A stretch of DNA of 64,000 nucleotides from assembly GCA_949752735.1 (NCBI GenBank), contig OX457039.1, positions 24,457,330 through 24,521,329 on the forward strand. The letters run 5' to 3'. Shown one piece after another: positions 32,406 through 44,630 of the stretch. How positions within the stretch are numbered: the stretch's first letter is position 1; each line of letters opens with the position of its first letter. The DNA is from Lumbricus terrestris. Its lineage: Eukaryota > Annelida > Clitellata > Crassiclitellata > Lumbricidae. The position numbers were made by a program, and so were the translations under genes. A model generated the notes under the pieces. The model saw only the letters and a list, made by a program, of their open reading frames with translations, made no database searches and was not told where the DNA came from.

Positions 32406-33035
32406 ACAAACAACGCTGGACAAAGAGAGAAATGCTATAAGGCGTAAGCAATGCGCTGCGGGTAAGGGGCCAAAGGAGTGCATCCCGCATGTAGGCCCTA
32501 CTCAGAGACTCGACCAAACTTGGGAATGCGTCCTATGAGTCGGGAAGCGGTGCGCAGGGTCCTATTTAGGGTCTTACCCGAAAGGCCGGAAGTCCACCAT
32601 ATATTGGGCTGCAGTAGTCCAAACGTAAAACTACAAACGCATGAACAAGTGTTGAGGCTGCGCTAGGAGTCAAAGAGCGGGGAATGACCTTGAGTTGCCG
32701 AAGCTGGTAGTAGCAGCTGCGACATACATGTAGAAGGTTAATGTGCCGCGTAAATGTGAGTTCCTGGTCTAAGATGACTTCAAAATCCCGGACTCAAGTG
32801 TAAAAAGTGACATGTGAATATTTCAAGGATAGGGAAGTTAAATCAATTTTAGAGAGCTGCTGGGGCATTCCAAGCCAGATAAGCTGAGTCTTATTAGGGT
32901 TAAGGCGCAGGCGGTCTGAGGACATCCAGCAGAACAACAGGATCACTATAGTCTGGCTTATTGTTCTAACCGCTGCGTCAGCATGAACCGCCGGACATAA
33001 GATTGACTGTGGACAGCCATAGCTGTCAGCAGGAA
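32405..33035 (-). pseudogene. LINE reverse transcriptase fragment, same family as 26459-29760
   Basis: The minus strand reads LRLNPNKTQLIWLGMPQQLS and, after a frame change, LDQELTFTRHINLLHVCR, SCYYQLRQLKVIPRSL and LDYCSPIYGGLP. These match in order the region after the YADD box in the larger LINE. No endonuclease and no 3' tail. Confidence 0.8.
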
Positions 33036-33528
33036 ACACACATAGGCCTATATATATATAATTATATATATATATAATATATAATTATATATATTATCAC
33101 GCAGATCAATGAACGACGCCAGAAACGATTCGCTTCCTTTGCGTATAGGCTACAATTAGCAATGAGCAGCAAACCACTTACAATAATTCAGTCATGGAAT
33201 TGACTGCCTAATAATACACTTACACGCTGCACCACTTACACATGAACTTACTTCAACTCGCTTTCCACATTATACATGTAGCCTAGTATTAGAAAATTAT
33301 GATTAGTTATAAATGCATATATTAATATGCATGTTGTATGAATGCAAGTATAAGCTACGTTTGTGTATAAAACTACAATTGAAAGAATGTTTATTATAGG
33401 CCTACAATTGAACTCATGTTAACATTACATAGGCCTATCAAACAAGCAATCATCAGAACTAACGGAGTCTAACAAAGGCAAAAGCGTAAACAAGACTATT
33501 CAGTTAAGAATATAATAATATTATATTA

Positions 33529-33534
<6 letters not shown>

Positions 33535-33590
<56 letters not shown>
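33535..33590. repeat. ATT microsatellite at the LTR element boundary
   Basis: ATT units run up to the first base of the 5' LTR (33591), so a target-site duplication, if any, cannot be seen on this side. Confidence 0.93.
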
Positions 33591-34216
<626 letters not shown>

Positions 34217-34235
34217 CATTCTGGTGTCACAGCGA

Positions 34236-35040
34236 TGGGATTTCGAATTCAAGTTTACGGTCGGAGGGATAGGTTATCGAAGCCAGGTTACGGACGGTGG
34301 ATTTCGAATTCAAGTTTACGGTCGGAGGGATAGGTTATCGAAGCCAAGTTACGGACGGTGGATTTCGAAGCCAAGTTTACGGTCGGAGTAATGTCGAAGC
34401 CAAGTTACGGACAGTGGATTTCGAATCCAAGTTTGCGGTCGGAGGGATAGGTTATCGAAGCCAAGTTACGGACAGTGGATTTCGAAGCCAAGTTTACGGT
34501 CGGAGGGATAGGTTATCGAAGCCAAGTTACGGACGGTGGATTTCGAATCCAAGTTTGCGGTCGGAGTAATGTCGAAGCCAAGTTACGGACAGTGGATTTC
34601 GAATCCAAGTTTGCGGTCGGAGGGATAGGTTATCGAAGCCAAGTTACGGACGGTGGATTTCGAAGCCAAGTTTACGGTCGGAGTAATGTCGAAGCCAAGT
34701 TACGGACAGTGGATTTCGAATCCAAGTTTGCGGTCGGAGGGATAGGTTATCGAAGCCAAGTTACGGACGGTGGATTTCGAAGCCAAGTTTACGGTCGGAG
34801 TAATGTCGAAGCCAAGTTACGGACAGTGGATTTCGAATCCAAGTTTGCGGTCGGAGGGATAGGTTATCGAAGCCAAGTTACGGACAGTGGATTTCGAATC
34901 CAAGTTTACGGTCGGAGTAATGTCGAAGCCAAGTTACGGACAGTGGATTTCGAATCCAAGTTTACGGTCGGAGTAATGTCGAAGCCAAGTTACGGACAGT
35001 GGATTTCGAATCCAAGTTTGCGGTCGGAGGGATATTTGAA
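34236..35040 (+). repeat. Minisatellite in the LTR element leader
   Basis: About 14 composite units of 50-59 bp, each made of two related half-units of about 28 bp: TATCGAAGCCAAGTTACGGA and TTTCGAATCCAAGTTTGCGG. A long frame stays open (34475-35146) and reads repeats such as KLRTVDFESKFAVGGIGYRS, but nothing marks it as a real protein. Confidence 0.88.
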
Positions 35041-35367
35041 TTTAAGAAACGGACGGCAGGAGATTGGAATCCAAGTTTACGGACGGCGGGATTTCGAAAC
35101 AATCCGAGGAGCCGAGCACACGGGAGAAGCATTCCGAGCATCCTAACAGCTGGTGAGAAGATACAACGGGCATACGAACGAAATTACGACAACGCAACGC
35201 CAGAGAGAGGTATAGAAAATTTGCTTGTTTACTCAAGAAGCAATAAGAATTAAAGTCAACCAATCGCAAAAATCAGAGACACTCCCTCGATTTCCTCCCG
35301 GAAATCACTGAAGTAAAGAAGCAAGAGGGAGAAACTTACAGAACAAAAACAAGCAAATATTAAAAAG

Positions 35368-36977
35368 ATGCCTTCTGATCGAATAATAAAATTGTTAATT
35401 GAAGCCGATCTAGACGTGGAAGAAGTCGAAGAGATGTCTAGGGAAAATTTGATGGGAGCTCAAGCAGAGGTTTGGCTTAAAAAGGAAGCTGAAGAGAAAG
35501 GTGCTGTGGGTAGCGCTGAGGAGAAGCCAGTCGAAAAACCACAGGCATCGATGTCTATGGAGGCGTTGATGCAATTTATGATGACGAGGAAGGAGCAACG
35601 TAGACAAGAAGAGAAAGAGAAAGAGGAACAAAGAAAACAAGAGGAGAAAGAAAGGAGACAAGAGGAGAAAGAACGAGCAGAACGAGCAGAAAAGATCAGA
35701 CAGGAGAAAGAGAAGCAACGTAGACAAGAAGAGAAAGAGAAAGAGGAACAAAGGAGACAAGAGGAGAAAGAACGGAGACAAGAAGGGAAAGAACGGATAT
35801 AAGAATGGGAAGAAAGAGCGGGGAAAGCAGAAAGGATGAGACAAGAAGAGATAGAGATGCAGAAGCAGCAGTTTCAGCTTCAGTTGGAACAACTGAAAAA
35901 GATTGTGACAAAGCAGAAAGAAGAAGGATGGAATTAATGATAGAATACGAGAGAGCAAGGATAAGTGATGAAGAAATACGGAAACAACAGATCGAAGAGC
36001 AAAAGGCTCGTGAGGAAGACAAGGAAACTATGCGTTTGGCAGAATTAGAAAGAGCCGAAGAAATTCGCCAGGAAAAATTGAAAATAGAGAAAGTTTTGAA
36101 AAGCGGAAAGAGAAAGGAAAGAACAAGTACAAATAGAACAAAAGAGACTCGCTCTTAAGGAAGCTCAGCTCCGAGAAATGGCTATTGAAAAGGCGGAACG
36201 CAGAAAGCGGTTAGAATTGTTGCAGCAGAAGATAGAACAAGAAGAACTGCGTAGGGAAGAAGATCAAAATAGACTTTAAGAAAAGAGATGAAGATGATAG
36301 AAGGAGCCGAGAAGAGTTAGAATAAAATAGGATCCCAGAAAGTGAGACAATGGTGTCTAAGATTAAGAAGCTAGGTGATGCAATGAAACACGTGTTACCT
36401 AAGATGCCATATGATATAATGGAGGTGCCATTATATTTTAAGACAGTTGAAAATGCATTCAATAGTTTTACGGTGGAAAAGCAGTTTTGGGTCACAATTG
36501 CTGCCGCCACTAATGACACCAAGAGCGAGAACAGTGTTAAACCGACTGTCTTTTGCTGATCTAGACAATTACGATGTAGCGAAAGAACATTTACTGAATG
36601 AATTTAAATTGACAGCGAGAGAATATCGATCACGATTTGTAGATGCTAAGAAAACGGCAGAAGAGACATACGCTATATTTACAGCAAGATTGAAGAATTT
36701 GTTGAACTATTATGTCAGAAGCAGACGAGTGGGCAAACACTATGAGAAGTTGTTTGATCTGTTGGTGGCGGATAAGTTGAAAGAATGTCTACCACCGGGT
36801 CCACTACAGTTTGTACTAGCAATAGAGGGTACTGAATGCTTGGAAGCTAGTAACGTTGCAGATCTCGCAGACGCACATGTAAACAATCGAATTAGTGTAA
36901 TGTTTCAAGAAAAACTGAAATATGAAGCATGGGGTAATAGTTCAAAGCAAAACAGGAGGACTAGTAAAAACAAATAA
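35368..36977 (+). pseudogene. Gag: coiled coil plus SCAN-like capsid segment, broken
   Basis: The N-terminal open frame (35368-35802) starts with MPSDRIIKLLIEADLDVEEV and turns into a Glu/Arg/Gln-rich coiled coil (RRQEEKEKEEQR repeats) that continues in another frame to about 36160. The frame at 36447-36977 holds NRLSFADLDNYDVAKEHLLN, TAREYRSRFVDAKKTAEETY, LFDLLVADKLKECLPPGPLQ and SNVADLADAHV. This helical pattern resembles the SCAN domain, which is thought to derive from a Gmr1-like gag. It would assemble the particle. Stops at 35800 and frame changes near 36160 and 36530 break it. The coiled-coil part is repeat-rich and open in both strands. Confidence 0.75.
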
Positions 36978-37159
36978 ACAGTAAGTCAAGCCGGAAGTAA
37001 TGAAGTAAGGGAAGATAGTTTTCCTGGAAGACAGTTTGGGCAAGATAGAAAAGAAGTAACGGGGACAGACAAATGTATAATCGAATTTCACCGATGGAAC
37101 GACAAAGGGTAGGCAATGCAGCATACACTCCGTACAATTATAGGCGGGAGAGCACTGAA

Positions 37160-37697
37160 CAGAGAGGTATTGTTAGGAAACGTAGCCATAATTGTCAGTC
37201 AGACAGACATTTGGTGAAAGATTGCCAAATACCACCAGGAATGACAAATCTGAGAAATAGATCTAGTCGAAGTGCTGAAATCTCAGAGTAAATCAGATTC
37301 AAGTAATGAATGCACGTAATCATTTGGAAGAACAAGACAACCGCGAAACGGAAGTGAAGTCAGTAATGAAGTGTACGCCTCAGTTTACTATACAGAGAGA
37401 AGTAGTAAAATCTGCTCCCATTACAGAAAATTGTCGAGAAACTGGAAGTAAAGATGAGAGTGTCAACGTATGAAGAAGACTTTATTACAGCATGTAAATG
37501 TAGAGATACGTGGAAATGATGACAGTTGTCATCCAGTGCAAGGGAAAGCGTTGATTGGCTCTGGTACTGAGATTCCAGTAATAAATGAGGAATTTTTGAA
37601 AGGAGCTATAGTAGAAGAAATTGCCATAGTATATTTGCAATGTGTGGCTGGAGAACCCATTCCAGCTAAGTTAGTGAAAATAGAAGTGCGGATGAGT
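37160..37697 (+). pseudogene. Zinc knuckle and aspartic protease remnants
   Basis: A CCHC knuckle at about 37180-37228 reads SHNCQSDRHLVKDCQ: the first cysteine is replaced by serine (AGC) while the rest is kept. The protease segment in the open frame from 37470 reads ALIGSGTEIPVI, where the family has D-S-G at the active site. The GGC glycine codon replaces the catalytic aspartate, so this copy could not process its polyprotein. The frame is cut at 37697 by the SINE insertion. Confidence 0.7.
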
Positions 37698-37895
37698 GCG
37701 AGAGGTTGCCAAGAGTGCGAGAGGTTGTGAGTTCGAGCCCCCGTTGGGCGGATATGCTTTGTAGGCCGCTATTAGCGCCGTGTAGTTGCAAAGCTGTCTG
37801 TTCAGTTAGTAGTTAAGTTTAATTAAGATTACTGCATAACTTGTAAATGTAAAGCGCAGTGCGTTTGAAGGCGCTCAATTAAAGAAAAGATTATT
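37698..37895 (+). mobile_element. SINE (family A) inserted in the LTR element
   Basis: The retroelement frame reads VRM(S) at the left and resumes as (S)CHDVRGY at the right, with ATGAGT duplicated at 37692-37697 and 37896-37901. The body has box B GTGAGTTCGAGCCCCC, GCTGTCTGTTCAGTTAGTAG (shared with SINE A at 440-621) and the 3' end GGCGCTCAATTAAAGAAAAG. The box A part of the head is degraded or missing. It post-dates the LTR element. Confidence 0.75.
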
Positions 37896-37904
37896 ATGAG
37901 TTGT

Positions 37905-39700
37905 CATGACGTACGAGGATATTCAAATGACAAGGAACTAAATATTGCCCACATTGAGCTTTGGTATGTGCCAGCATTCCGGCAGTTTTGTGCAAAGATA
38001 GCAAAGAAAGGTTCTTGCTACATCCAGAGATAATTGCAGAACTGAAAGAGATTTCACCAGCAAGTGTATTACAAGGAGAATTACAAGCGAATGTGACTAC
38101 GAGAGCCCATGGTCGGAGAAGAGAAGTGGAAGAAGGAGAAGAGGAAAAGCTAAATGAAAGTTTGTTAGATGATGACGCAGAAAGCGAGGATGAACAAAGT
38201 GTTCAAGAAGAAGAAGGAGTAACATCCGGGAACAATGAAATTGAAGAAGACATGGTTGCATGTGAACGTGATGATAATGATGATTCTGGAAGCAATAGTG
38301 AAGTGGATACGAGTAGGCCTATGAGAGATTTGTTTGCTGAGAATACGAATGATGAAAGACGGTTGGCAGATGCAAAGAAATTTGAAGAGCAGCAGAGAAA
38401 TGACGAGTCACTGAAGTCGTGGTGGAAGAGAGCTGAAGACAAAAGATCGGAGATTAGTGTCGTGAATGGGTTGATGTATAAGAAGCATCAAATGTTGGAC
38501 CAGTTAGTGTACCAGTTGGTTTTGCCGAAGAAAAGAAGAATTCAGGTGATGGAATTGACACACGAATCAGTATATGGCGGACACTTGAGAGAAGAGAAGA
38601 CAGCAGTACAGATCAAGTTGTCCTTTGTATGGCCAAAGATGCGTAGAGATGTGGTGAAGTTTCGCAAGTTGTGTGAGAAGTGTCAGTTGAAAGCACGAAG
38701 TTTGGTGATGGATCGAGAACCGATCACACCAATACCCAGGGAGTCCGTTCCGAAGATTGACAATGGGCTTGGTAGGACCAATAAAACCAACGTCAGCAGC
38801 AGGGCACAAGTATTGCTTGTGCATCGTAGACTCATGTACAAGATGGCCGACAATCTTTTTTGATGAAGTCATTGACTGCTAAAGCTGTATGCGAGACTCT
38901 GATGAAGTTGTTCGTGGATGTAGGTGCACCGTCAGTGATAACGAGTGATAGAGGAACTAATTTTACAGCCAGTCTAACGAGAGAATTTTTGAAATTGATG
39001 GGATGTTGTCCTCGATTCGATTCGCCAGGACATCCAGTGGCGGCCGGAATAGTGGAGAGATGGAATCAAACGTTCAAGAAGATGGTTCATCATGTCATTG
39101 TGGCAAATCCGAGACAGTGGCATAAAATCATTCCATTTACCGTCTGAGCATTGAGAGAAGTGCCTAATGCAACTACAGGAGTGGCACCATATCTGCTGGT
39201 CTATGGAAAGTTGCGGAGAGGGCCACTAACCATTCTTATAGAAAGCTGGACCAAATAAATAAATTTACCACTGAACATTGAAGTACTTGAATAATTTAAG
39301 AGCAGACATGGAAAAAGCCTTGATATTGGCTGAAAAGCAGGCAATTCGAGCAACGCAGCAGAGATCTTCTTGGAGACAGATCGTCCTTTGTGCCGCCATA
39401 GTTCGGACGTACGAATAAGGCACCAACGACGACGACGATTCGCTGAAAGTTGTGCTGCAGAAAAGCAAATACAATATGCCAGTCAATATAACAAAAGAGC
39501 AAAAGATAAAGAATTCGAACCAGGAGAAAACGTCATCGTGTTGTATCCAACGTCAACCAATAAATTGATTTCACGATGGCATGGTCCATGTACTGTCTTG
39601 CAAAGAAGATCCAAATATTCGTATCTCGTGGACAAGAATGAAAATGGTCGACGAATTGTTAATGCCAACAAGATGAGAAAGTACATCACGAGAACATCGT
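37905..39700 (+). pseudogene. Integrase region, placed before reverse transcriptase, broken
   Basis: An acidic spacer (38100-38340) is followed by the H2C2 zinc finger in the frame at 37961-38863: HESVYGGHLREEKT then FRKLCEKCQLKAR. Catalytic core pieces follow in shifted frames: CIVDSCTRWP with the first aspartate (about 38820-38850), SVITSDRGTNFTASLTREF with the second (38934-38990), and AAGIVERWNQTFKKMVHH with the glutamate (39040-39090). The C-terminal domain (39490-39690) reads FEPGENVIVLYPTS and SRWHGPCTVLQR. In intact elements this enzyme inserts the cDNA. There are frame changes near 38760 and 38860 and a stop at 39145. Confidence 0.83.
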
Positions 39701-41210
39701 CTTGTGGTCTGATCGTGGAAGAGAATGACGAATTTGGATCAGTGGTAGAAATACCGCTGAATGAAGACCACTCAGAGACAACACAGAAATCATTCCAATT
39801 GGATTATGAACAAGTTGGACATCTTATGAGCGAACAGCAGAAACAATTTTTTGAAATACTGAATCGTTATGCATACAGATTTTCGGACAAACCGTGACTA
39901 TGCACATTAGTAGTAGGCTACATGAAGTGGTGTTGAAACCAGACTTTCGAGAAAAAGAATTCATGGCATATCGTAGGCTATACCACTAATATACCGGACA
40001 GAAGTGGAAAGACAAATACAAGACATGTTGAAAGAAAACATAATTCAACCATCGTCAAGCAGAATGGCAAGTCCACTTGTCATTGTCAAAAAGAAGGATG
40101 GATCCTTGAGACTTGCTTGCGACTACAGATACATTAACTCTTTTACCGAGAACTGTAGATATCATATGCCAATCGTCAATGATGTCTTGAGCAAAGTCGG
40201 GAAATTCAAGTTTATTTCCGTAATGGACTGTCGCAGTGTCTATTGGACTTGTCCTGTAAAAAAGAGTTATCAATGGAAGACTGGGTTTGTTACACATAAT
40301 GGACTTACGAATTTACGCGCGTTCCTTTTGGAATGATTGACTCTGGATGAACTTTTGTAAAAGCGATAAATATGATTTTGCAACCGATTCATGAATTCAC
40401 TGATCCATATGTTGATGACATTGCAGTATATTCTAGTGATTGAGACATTCATTTTAGACATTTGGAATTATTTTTGAAACAAATTAGACTGCATAATGTA
40501 ACGGTGAACCTGAAGAAATGTGTGTTTGGTAAGAGTGAGGTTAAATTTATCGGTCACCTTATAGGATCAGGGAAGAAGATGACGAATCCAGATAGGATTG
40601 ACAGTTTGATTAGTTTGAACAAACCTAAAACGAAGAAGCAAGTGAGCCAGGTTTTAAGATTTGTTGATTTTACAGATAATTTATTTGTAATTTTGCTCAA
40701 ATTGCTAAACCATTGACAGATTTAACCAGCAAGAAAGTACATGAGAACATTGTTTGGACTTATGCACATCAGAAATCCTTTTATTCACTTAAACAGATTG
40801 TCTTGTCAAATGTGGTTCTATATATGTTTGAGGTTGGTAAACCATTAAATTTGTACTGTGATAGCAGTGATTTTGCTGTGGGAGCTGTTCTATCACAGGC
40901 GGACAATGAAGGGATAGAACGTCCCGATTCATTTATCAGTGAGAAGCTGACTAATACCCAGAGGAGATGGGCAACGATTGAGAAGGAAGCCTATGCAATC
41001 ATTTGGGCTTTAAACAACTTGAAAGAAATTATTATTGGTTCTAAAATCAATGTATTTACGGACCATAATTCTTTAGTTTACTTGACTGAATCAATGTTAA
41101 AATAAGCTAAGTTAGTCAGATGGTCATTATCATTACAAAATTTGGACATTTTGTTGAACTACAAGAAAGGCAAATTGAATGTAGTAGCTGATTGTTTATC
41201 TAGATTGTAG
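39700..41210 (+). pseudogene. Reverse transcriptase and RNase H, broken
   Basis: The open frame 39370-39897 runs from the integrase C-terminus straight into the RT N-terminus (SEQQKQFFEILNRYAYRFSD), which shows the IN-RT order in one frame. A TGA then replaces the usual glycine after SDKP. RT continues with MASPLVIVKKKDGSLRLACD (40060-40120), the catalytic PYVDDIAVYSSD (about 40405-40440, followed by TGA) and NLKKCVFGKSEVKFIGHL. RNase H begins LYCDSSDFAVGAVLSQ and includes ATIEKEAYAIIWAL and VFTDHNSLVYL. After an in-frame TAA at 41103 it reads VVADCLSRL and ends at TAG 41208-41210. Pol therefore stops after RNase H, with no downstream integrase. Confidence 0.87.
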
Positions 41211-41304
41211 TGTAAGATATTTTATGATGCAATATATTATGGATTGCTTGCATTGTTTAATTAAGGCACGTTCACTAATTTTTAAAGATAATGAGCTCTC
41301 TTTC

Positions 41305-41350
41305 AAAGAAAGGAAAGAGGTAATGTAAGTTAATTTTATATAACCTTGAA
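41305..41350 (+). other. Polypurine tract and truncated 3' LTR
   Basis: AAAGAAAGGAAAGAGG (41305-41320) lies directly before TGTAAGTTAATTTTATATAA, the start of the 3' LTR at 41324. LTR similarity stops at about 41350, where a GGAAG-rich tract begins. Confidence 0.8.
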
Positions 41351-41800
41351 GTAGCGGGAGGAAGAGAAGTAAGAGAAGGAAGAGAAGTAGGGGAAGGAAG
41401 GGAAGGAAGAGAAGTAATGGGAGAAAGAGAAGGAAGAGAAGTAATGGGAGGAAGGGAAAGAAGAGAAGTAGGGGAGAGGAAGGGAAGGAAGAGAAGTAAT
41501 GGGAGAAAAAAGAAGGAAGAGAAGTAATGGAAGAAAGGGAAGGAAGAGAAATAGGGGGAGGGGAGAAGGAAGAGAAGTAATGGGTGGAAGGGAAGGAAGA
41601 TAAGTAATCGGAGGAAGGAAAGGAAGAGAATTAGGGGAGGAAGAGAAGTAAGGGAAGTAAGGGAAGGAAGAGAAGTAAAGGGAGGAAGAGAAGAAAGGGG
41701 AGGAAGAGAAGTAAGGGAAGTAAGGGAAGGAAGAGAAGTAAGGGAAGGAAGAGAAGTAAGGGAAGGGATAGAAGTAAGGGGAGGAAGTTAAGGAAGGGTA
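41351..41800. repeat. Purine-rich GGAAGAGAAGTAA minisatellite
   Basis: Irregular units of GGAAGAGAAGTAAGGGA over 450 bp with almost no pyrimidines on the plus strand except T in TAA. The 182-codon minus-strand frame of Phe, Ser, Pro and Tyr is a repeat artefact. Confidence 0.9.
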
Positions 41801-42115
41801 AGAGCCGATGCCGCAGGGCTGCGTCGTGCGATGATCAGCGGGAATGACCATCACATCGTCCTGAGATGATGGAACCTTTTTCATCTATCGCCAAAACTTG
41901 GTACAACCCTCGACGTCCTAAGCGGCATCCACTCGCATTGTCAGCAATAGATGCCAAAAACTTTATCCTTTGCGGGTTGTTACTTGCAGACTCTGTTACC
42001 TGCCTTCCATCCTTCCTTCATTCCTTCAATTCTTCCTTCCTTCCATCCTTCCTTCATTCCTTCCTTCCATCCCCCTTTCTTCCATCCATCCTTCATTCCT
42101 TTAATTGGTTCCTCT

Positions 42116-42261
42116 CAGTGCCTAAAGTGTGGGAAAATAAGCGCCTGGACGCCCCTTACCTTTCCAGTCTGTGCTCGCCAATAAGGAGCTGGACGGCGTT
42201 CAGATTTTAAAACTAGTGCATGGACGCCGTCTATGACCGTCCAGGCACACTTTAAGCCCTG
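42116..42261. mobile_element. Short hAT MITE, CAGTGCCTAAAGTGTG ends
   Basis: A 146-bp element with left end CAGTGCCTAAAGTGTG and right end CACACTTTAAGCCCTG. Perfect GTTCCTCT duplications lie at 42108-42115 and 42262-42269. The interior inverts too (GCCTGGACGCC / GGACGGCGT), so the whole element can fold back. It sits beside TTCC repeats. Confidence 0.85.
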
Positions 42262-42269
42262 GTTCCTCT

Positions 42270-42789
42270 TGATTGTTAGTCAATAGTCGATTTGTAACTG
42301 GACCGTGCGATACAGATCATGGTCTCTTTTTAAAGCAAATACTTACAACTATTGCTTAAGAGAAATTTGGATTAGCGGCGTTTAGCGCAGAGTGCAATCG
42401 TTTAGATGAAATCCCTAAAACCCGTTATAATAATAGGTTTATGCCTATGGGACCTACGATGTAGGTGAAACCCTGATAATAGCGAGCAGCACAATCATGG
42501 CACGCACCTCAGAGTTTTATGAGTCATGCAAGAATCGGTTTCAGCTGCAGACAGTGCAGAGATAGGTAAACGATGCACGCCGAACGCCATCTGTGCAGAG
42601 CTTCAGACAGTGTCTACTACTGTGGTCATCGGTGTTAGCAACATACAAGACCATCGGTCGTCTAACCGTTCTAACGCTTGAATAGATGTATACGCTGAGG
42701 AAGAGCAGGTATAGGCAAGCAGTGGCCACGCCTTCTTCAGCAACAGCCCAGCTGACCCACAGTCGAGTCCGTGCAATGAATTCATTCCT
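42270..42789. other. Unclassified intron stretch
   Basis: No exon, RNA gene or known repeat recognised. Confidence 0.45.
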
Positions 42790-43352
42790 TGCTCACAATT
42801 CAGTCATTCCATCCTTCCTTCCTTCCAACCATCCTTCATTCTTTCCTTCCTTCCATACTTAATTAATTCCTTCCTTCCATCCATCCTTCATTCCTTCCTT
42901 CCTTCCATCCATCCTTCATTCCTTCATTCCTTCCATACTTAATTAATTCCTTCCTTCCATCCATCCTTCATTCCTTCCATCCATCCTTCCATCCGTCCTT
43001 TCTTCCTTCCATCCATCCTTCATTCCTTCCTTCCATACATCCATACTTCATTCCTTCCATCCATCCTTCCATCCGTCCTCTCTTCCTTCCATCCTCCATT
43101 CCATTCATCCTTCCATCTATCCTTCATTCCATCCATCCTTCCTTCATTCCTTCCTTCCTTCCTTCTATCCATCCTTCATTTCTTCCATCCATCCTTTATT
43201 CCTTCCTTCCATCCCTTCTTCTTTTCTTTCTTCATTCCTTCCATCCATCCTTCATTCCTTCCATCTATCCTTCCTTCCTTCCTTTCTTCCTTTCTTCCTT
43301 CCTTTCTTCATTCCTTCCTCCCTTCATTCATTCATTCATTCATTCATTCATT
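42790..43352. repeat. TTCC/ATCC repeat block
   Basis: About 560 bp of CCTTCC, CCATCC and ATTC units in irregular order, ending in ATTC repeats. A smaller similar block lies at 42003-42104. Confidence 0.93.
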
Positions 43353-44545
43353 CAATTGATTTCAGAATTCCGCTTGATGCAATTCATTCGCACATACTAC
43401 TTTTACCTGCTTTCGTTCTTTCTTCGTTCGCTGTTCATAACTTGGAACCGCCTTCTTTCGATCATTTCGTCCTTCTGCCGTTCCTGCTTTTGTCGTGCCT
43501 TCTTTTCCCCATTCTATTTTCTTCCTGCGTTTTGTTCAGCGCTGCTTTCCCTCCATCCTTCTCCACCCCTCTACCCCACCCCTACAAGAGCAAATTGCCT
43601 CTAAGAACATAATTGAGGCAAGTGCGATAACAAGTTGACGATGGATGGACGAACGCCAACAAACACTGACGCGTGCGCGCCCCTATATCTCGGGCACTTG
43701 CCTTCTCCATCTGTTTCCTACAAATTGCTCTCGCCCATGCATCCACTCCTCTTCGCTGCTCTTAAGACCGTGTTTTTGCTGCAATGCATATACAAACATG
43801 CGTAGTTCCGACAAGAATCGTACACAACGTGTCTGGATTAACAGCAGCAGCAGCAGCAGCAGCAGAAGCAGAAGCAGCAGCAGATAGCGCAAGGTGCGCT
43901 GCCGCTGCATGGTGCCTGGTTCCTCGAAGTTGGCTTAATTAAGCAACACAGCTCCGCCGCATCTGCGAACCATAACTTCGCTTGTTATGACTACCACCAT
44001 CATTCCTCCGCCTCCTCCCTTCGCTGCTCCCTCTTTCATCCATTTCCTCCTCTTTTCTCCTTTCCTACTTCGCTCGTTGCTTTCCTTCTTCTCCATCCTA
44101 GGTTATTCATCTTGTCTCTGTCTCTTTTTCCTTCTTTCATCCTCTATCCCAATTCTGTGTCTCGGTCCTTGTAGTTTTCTGTTCTGCGTCTCATCATCAT
44201 TCTCATCTTTGTCTTTCAGTCTAGCTGTCTTATAACTGTCTTCCGATCTAAAGCTCTGCCTCTCTGCAGCATTCGCCTTTGTCCGTCTGTCTTGACGCCA
44301 TGCATAATGAAGGCGAATTGAAGATAGATGCAGGGCTGTTTATGCTATGTTTCATTCCTGCTATCGTATTGAACTAGAATTAACAGATTCTTTTGTTCCA
44401 TTGGCTCAGTGCTCTGCTTGAAAATACAAGACCTACAGCTATGGTCAACAGGCTAGGTAAGCTACATAGGCTTTTAGAGCCTATATTGTTCCCTCCAACT
44501 GTCCAATTCGTTTTTTGAAAGTGCTCAAACTGGTAGCAGTTACTA
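43353..44545. other. Unclassified stretch with pyrimidine-rich parts
   Basis: Contains a CAG/AGC microsatellite at about 43842-43880 and TCC-rich segments at 43990-44230. The Ser- and Leu-rich open frames here have no recognisable domain. Confidence 0.45.
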
Positions 44546-44630
44546 TACAGGGTGTCCAATAAGTTCGTGAACGATTTTGCTAGTTTGTTAAAAAAAAGTA
44601 CACAACAAAAATCAATAATTATTGTACCAT

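Noticed and set aside
34475..35146. 223-codon open frame as a possible novel repeat protein
   Set aside because: It is the leader minisatellite of the LTR element; openness follows from the repeat unit and it precedes gag.
35410..35958. 182-codon minus-strand Leu/Phe-rich frame, like a membrane protein
   Set aside because: Antisense shadow of the Glu/Arg-rich coiled coil in gag.
37905..41210. IN-before-RT order caused by a local rearrangement of an ordinary gypsy element
   Set aside because: The integrase C-terminus and RT N-terminus are in one uninterrupted frame and pol ends normally after RNase H next to the polypurine tract; this matches a known group.
41336..41884. 182-codon minus-strand frame rich in Phe, Ser and Pro
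   Set aside because: Translation of the GGAAGAGAAGTAA repeat.
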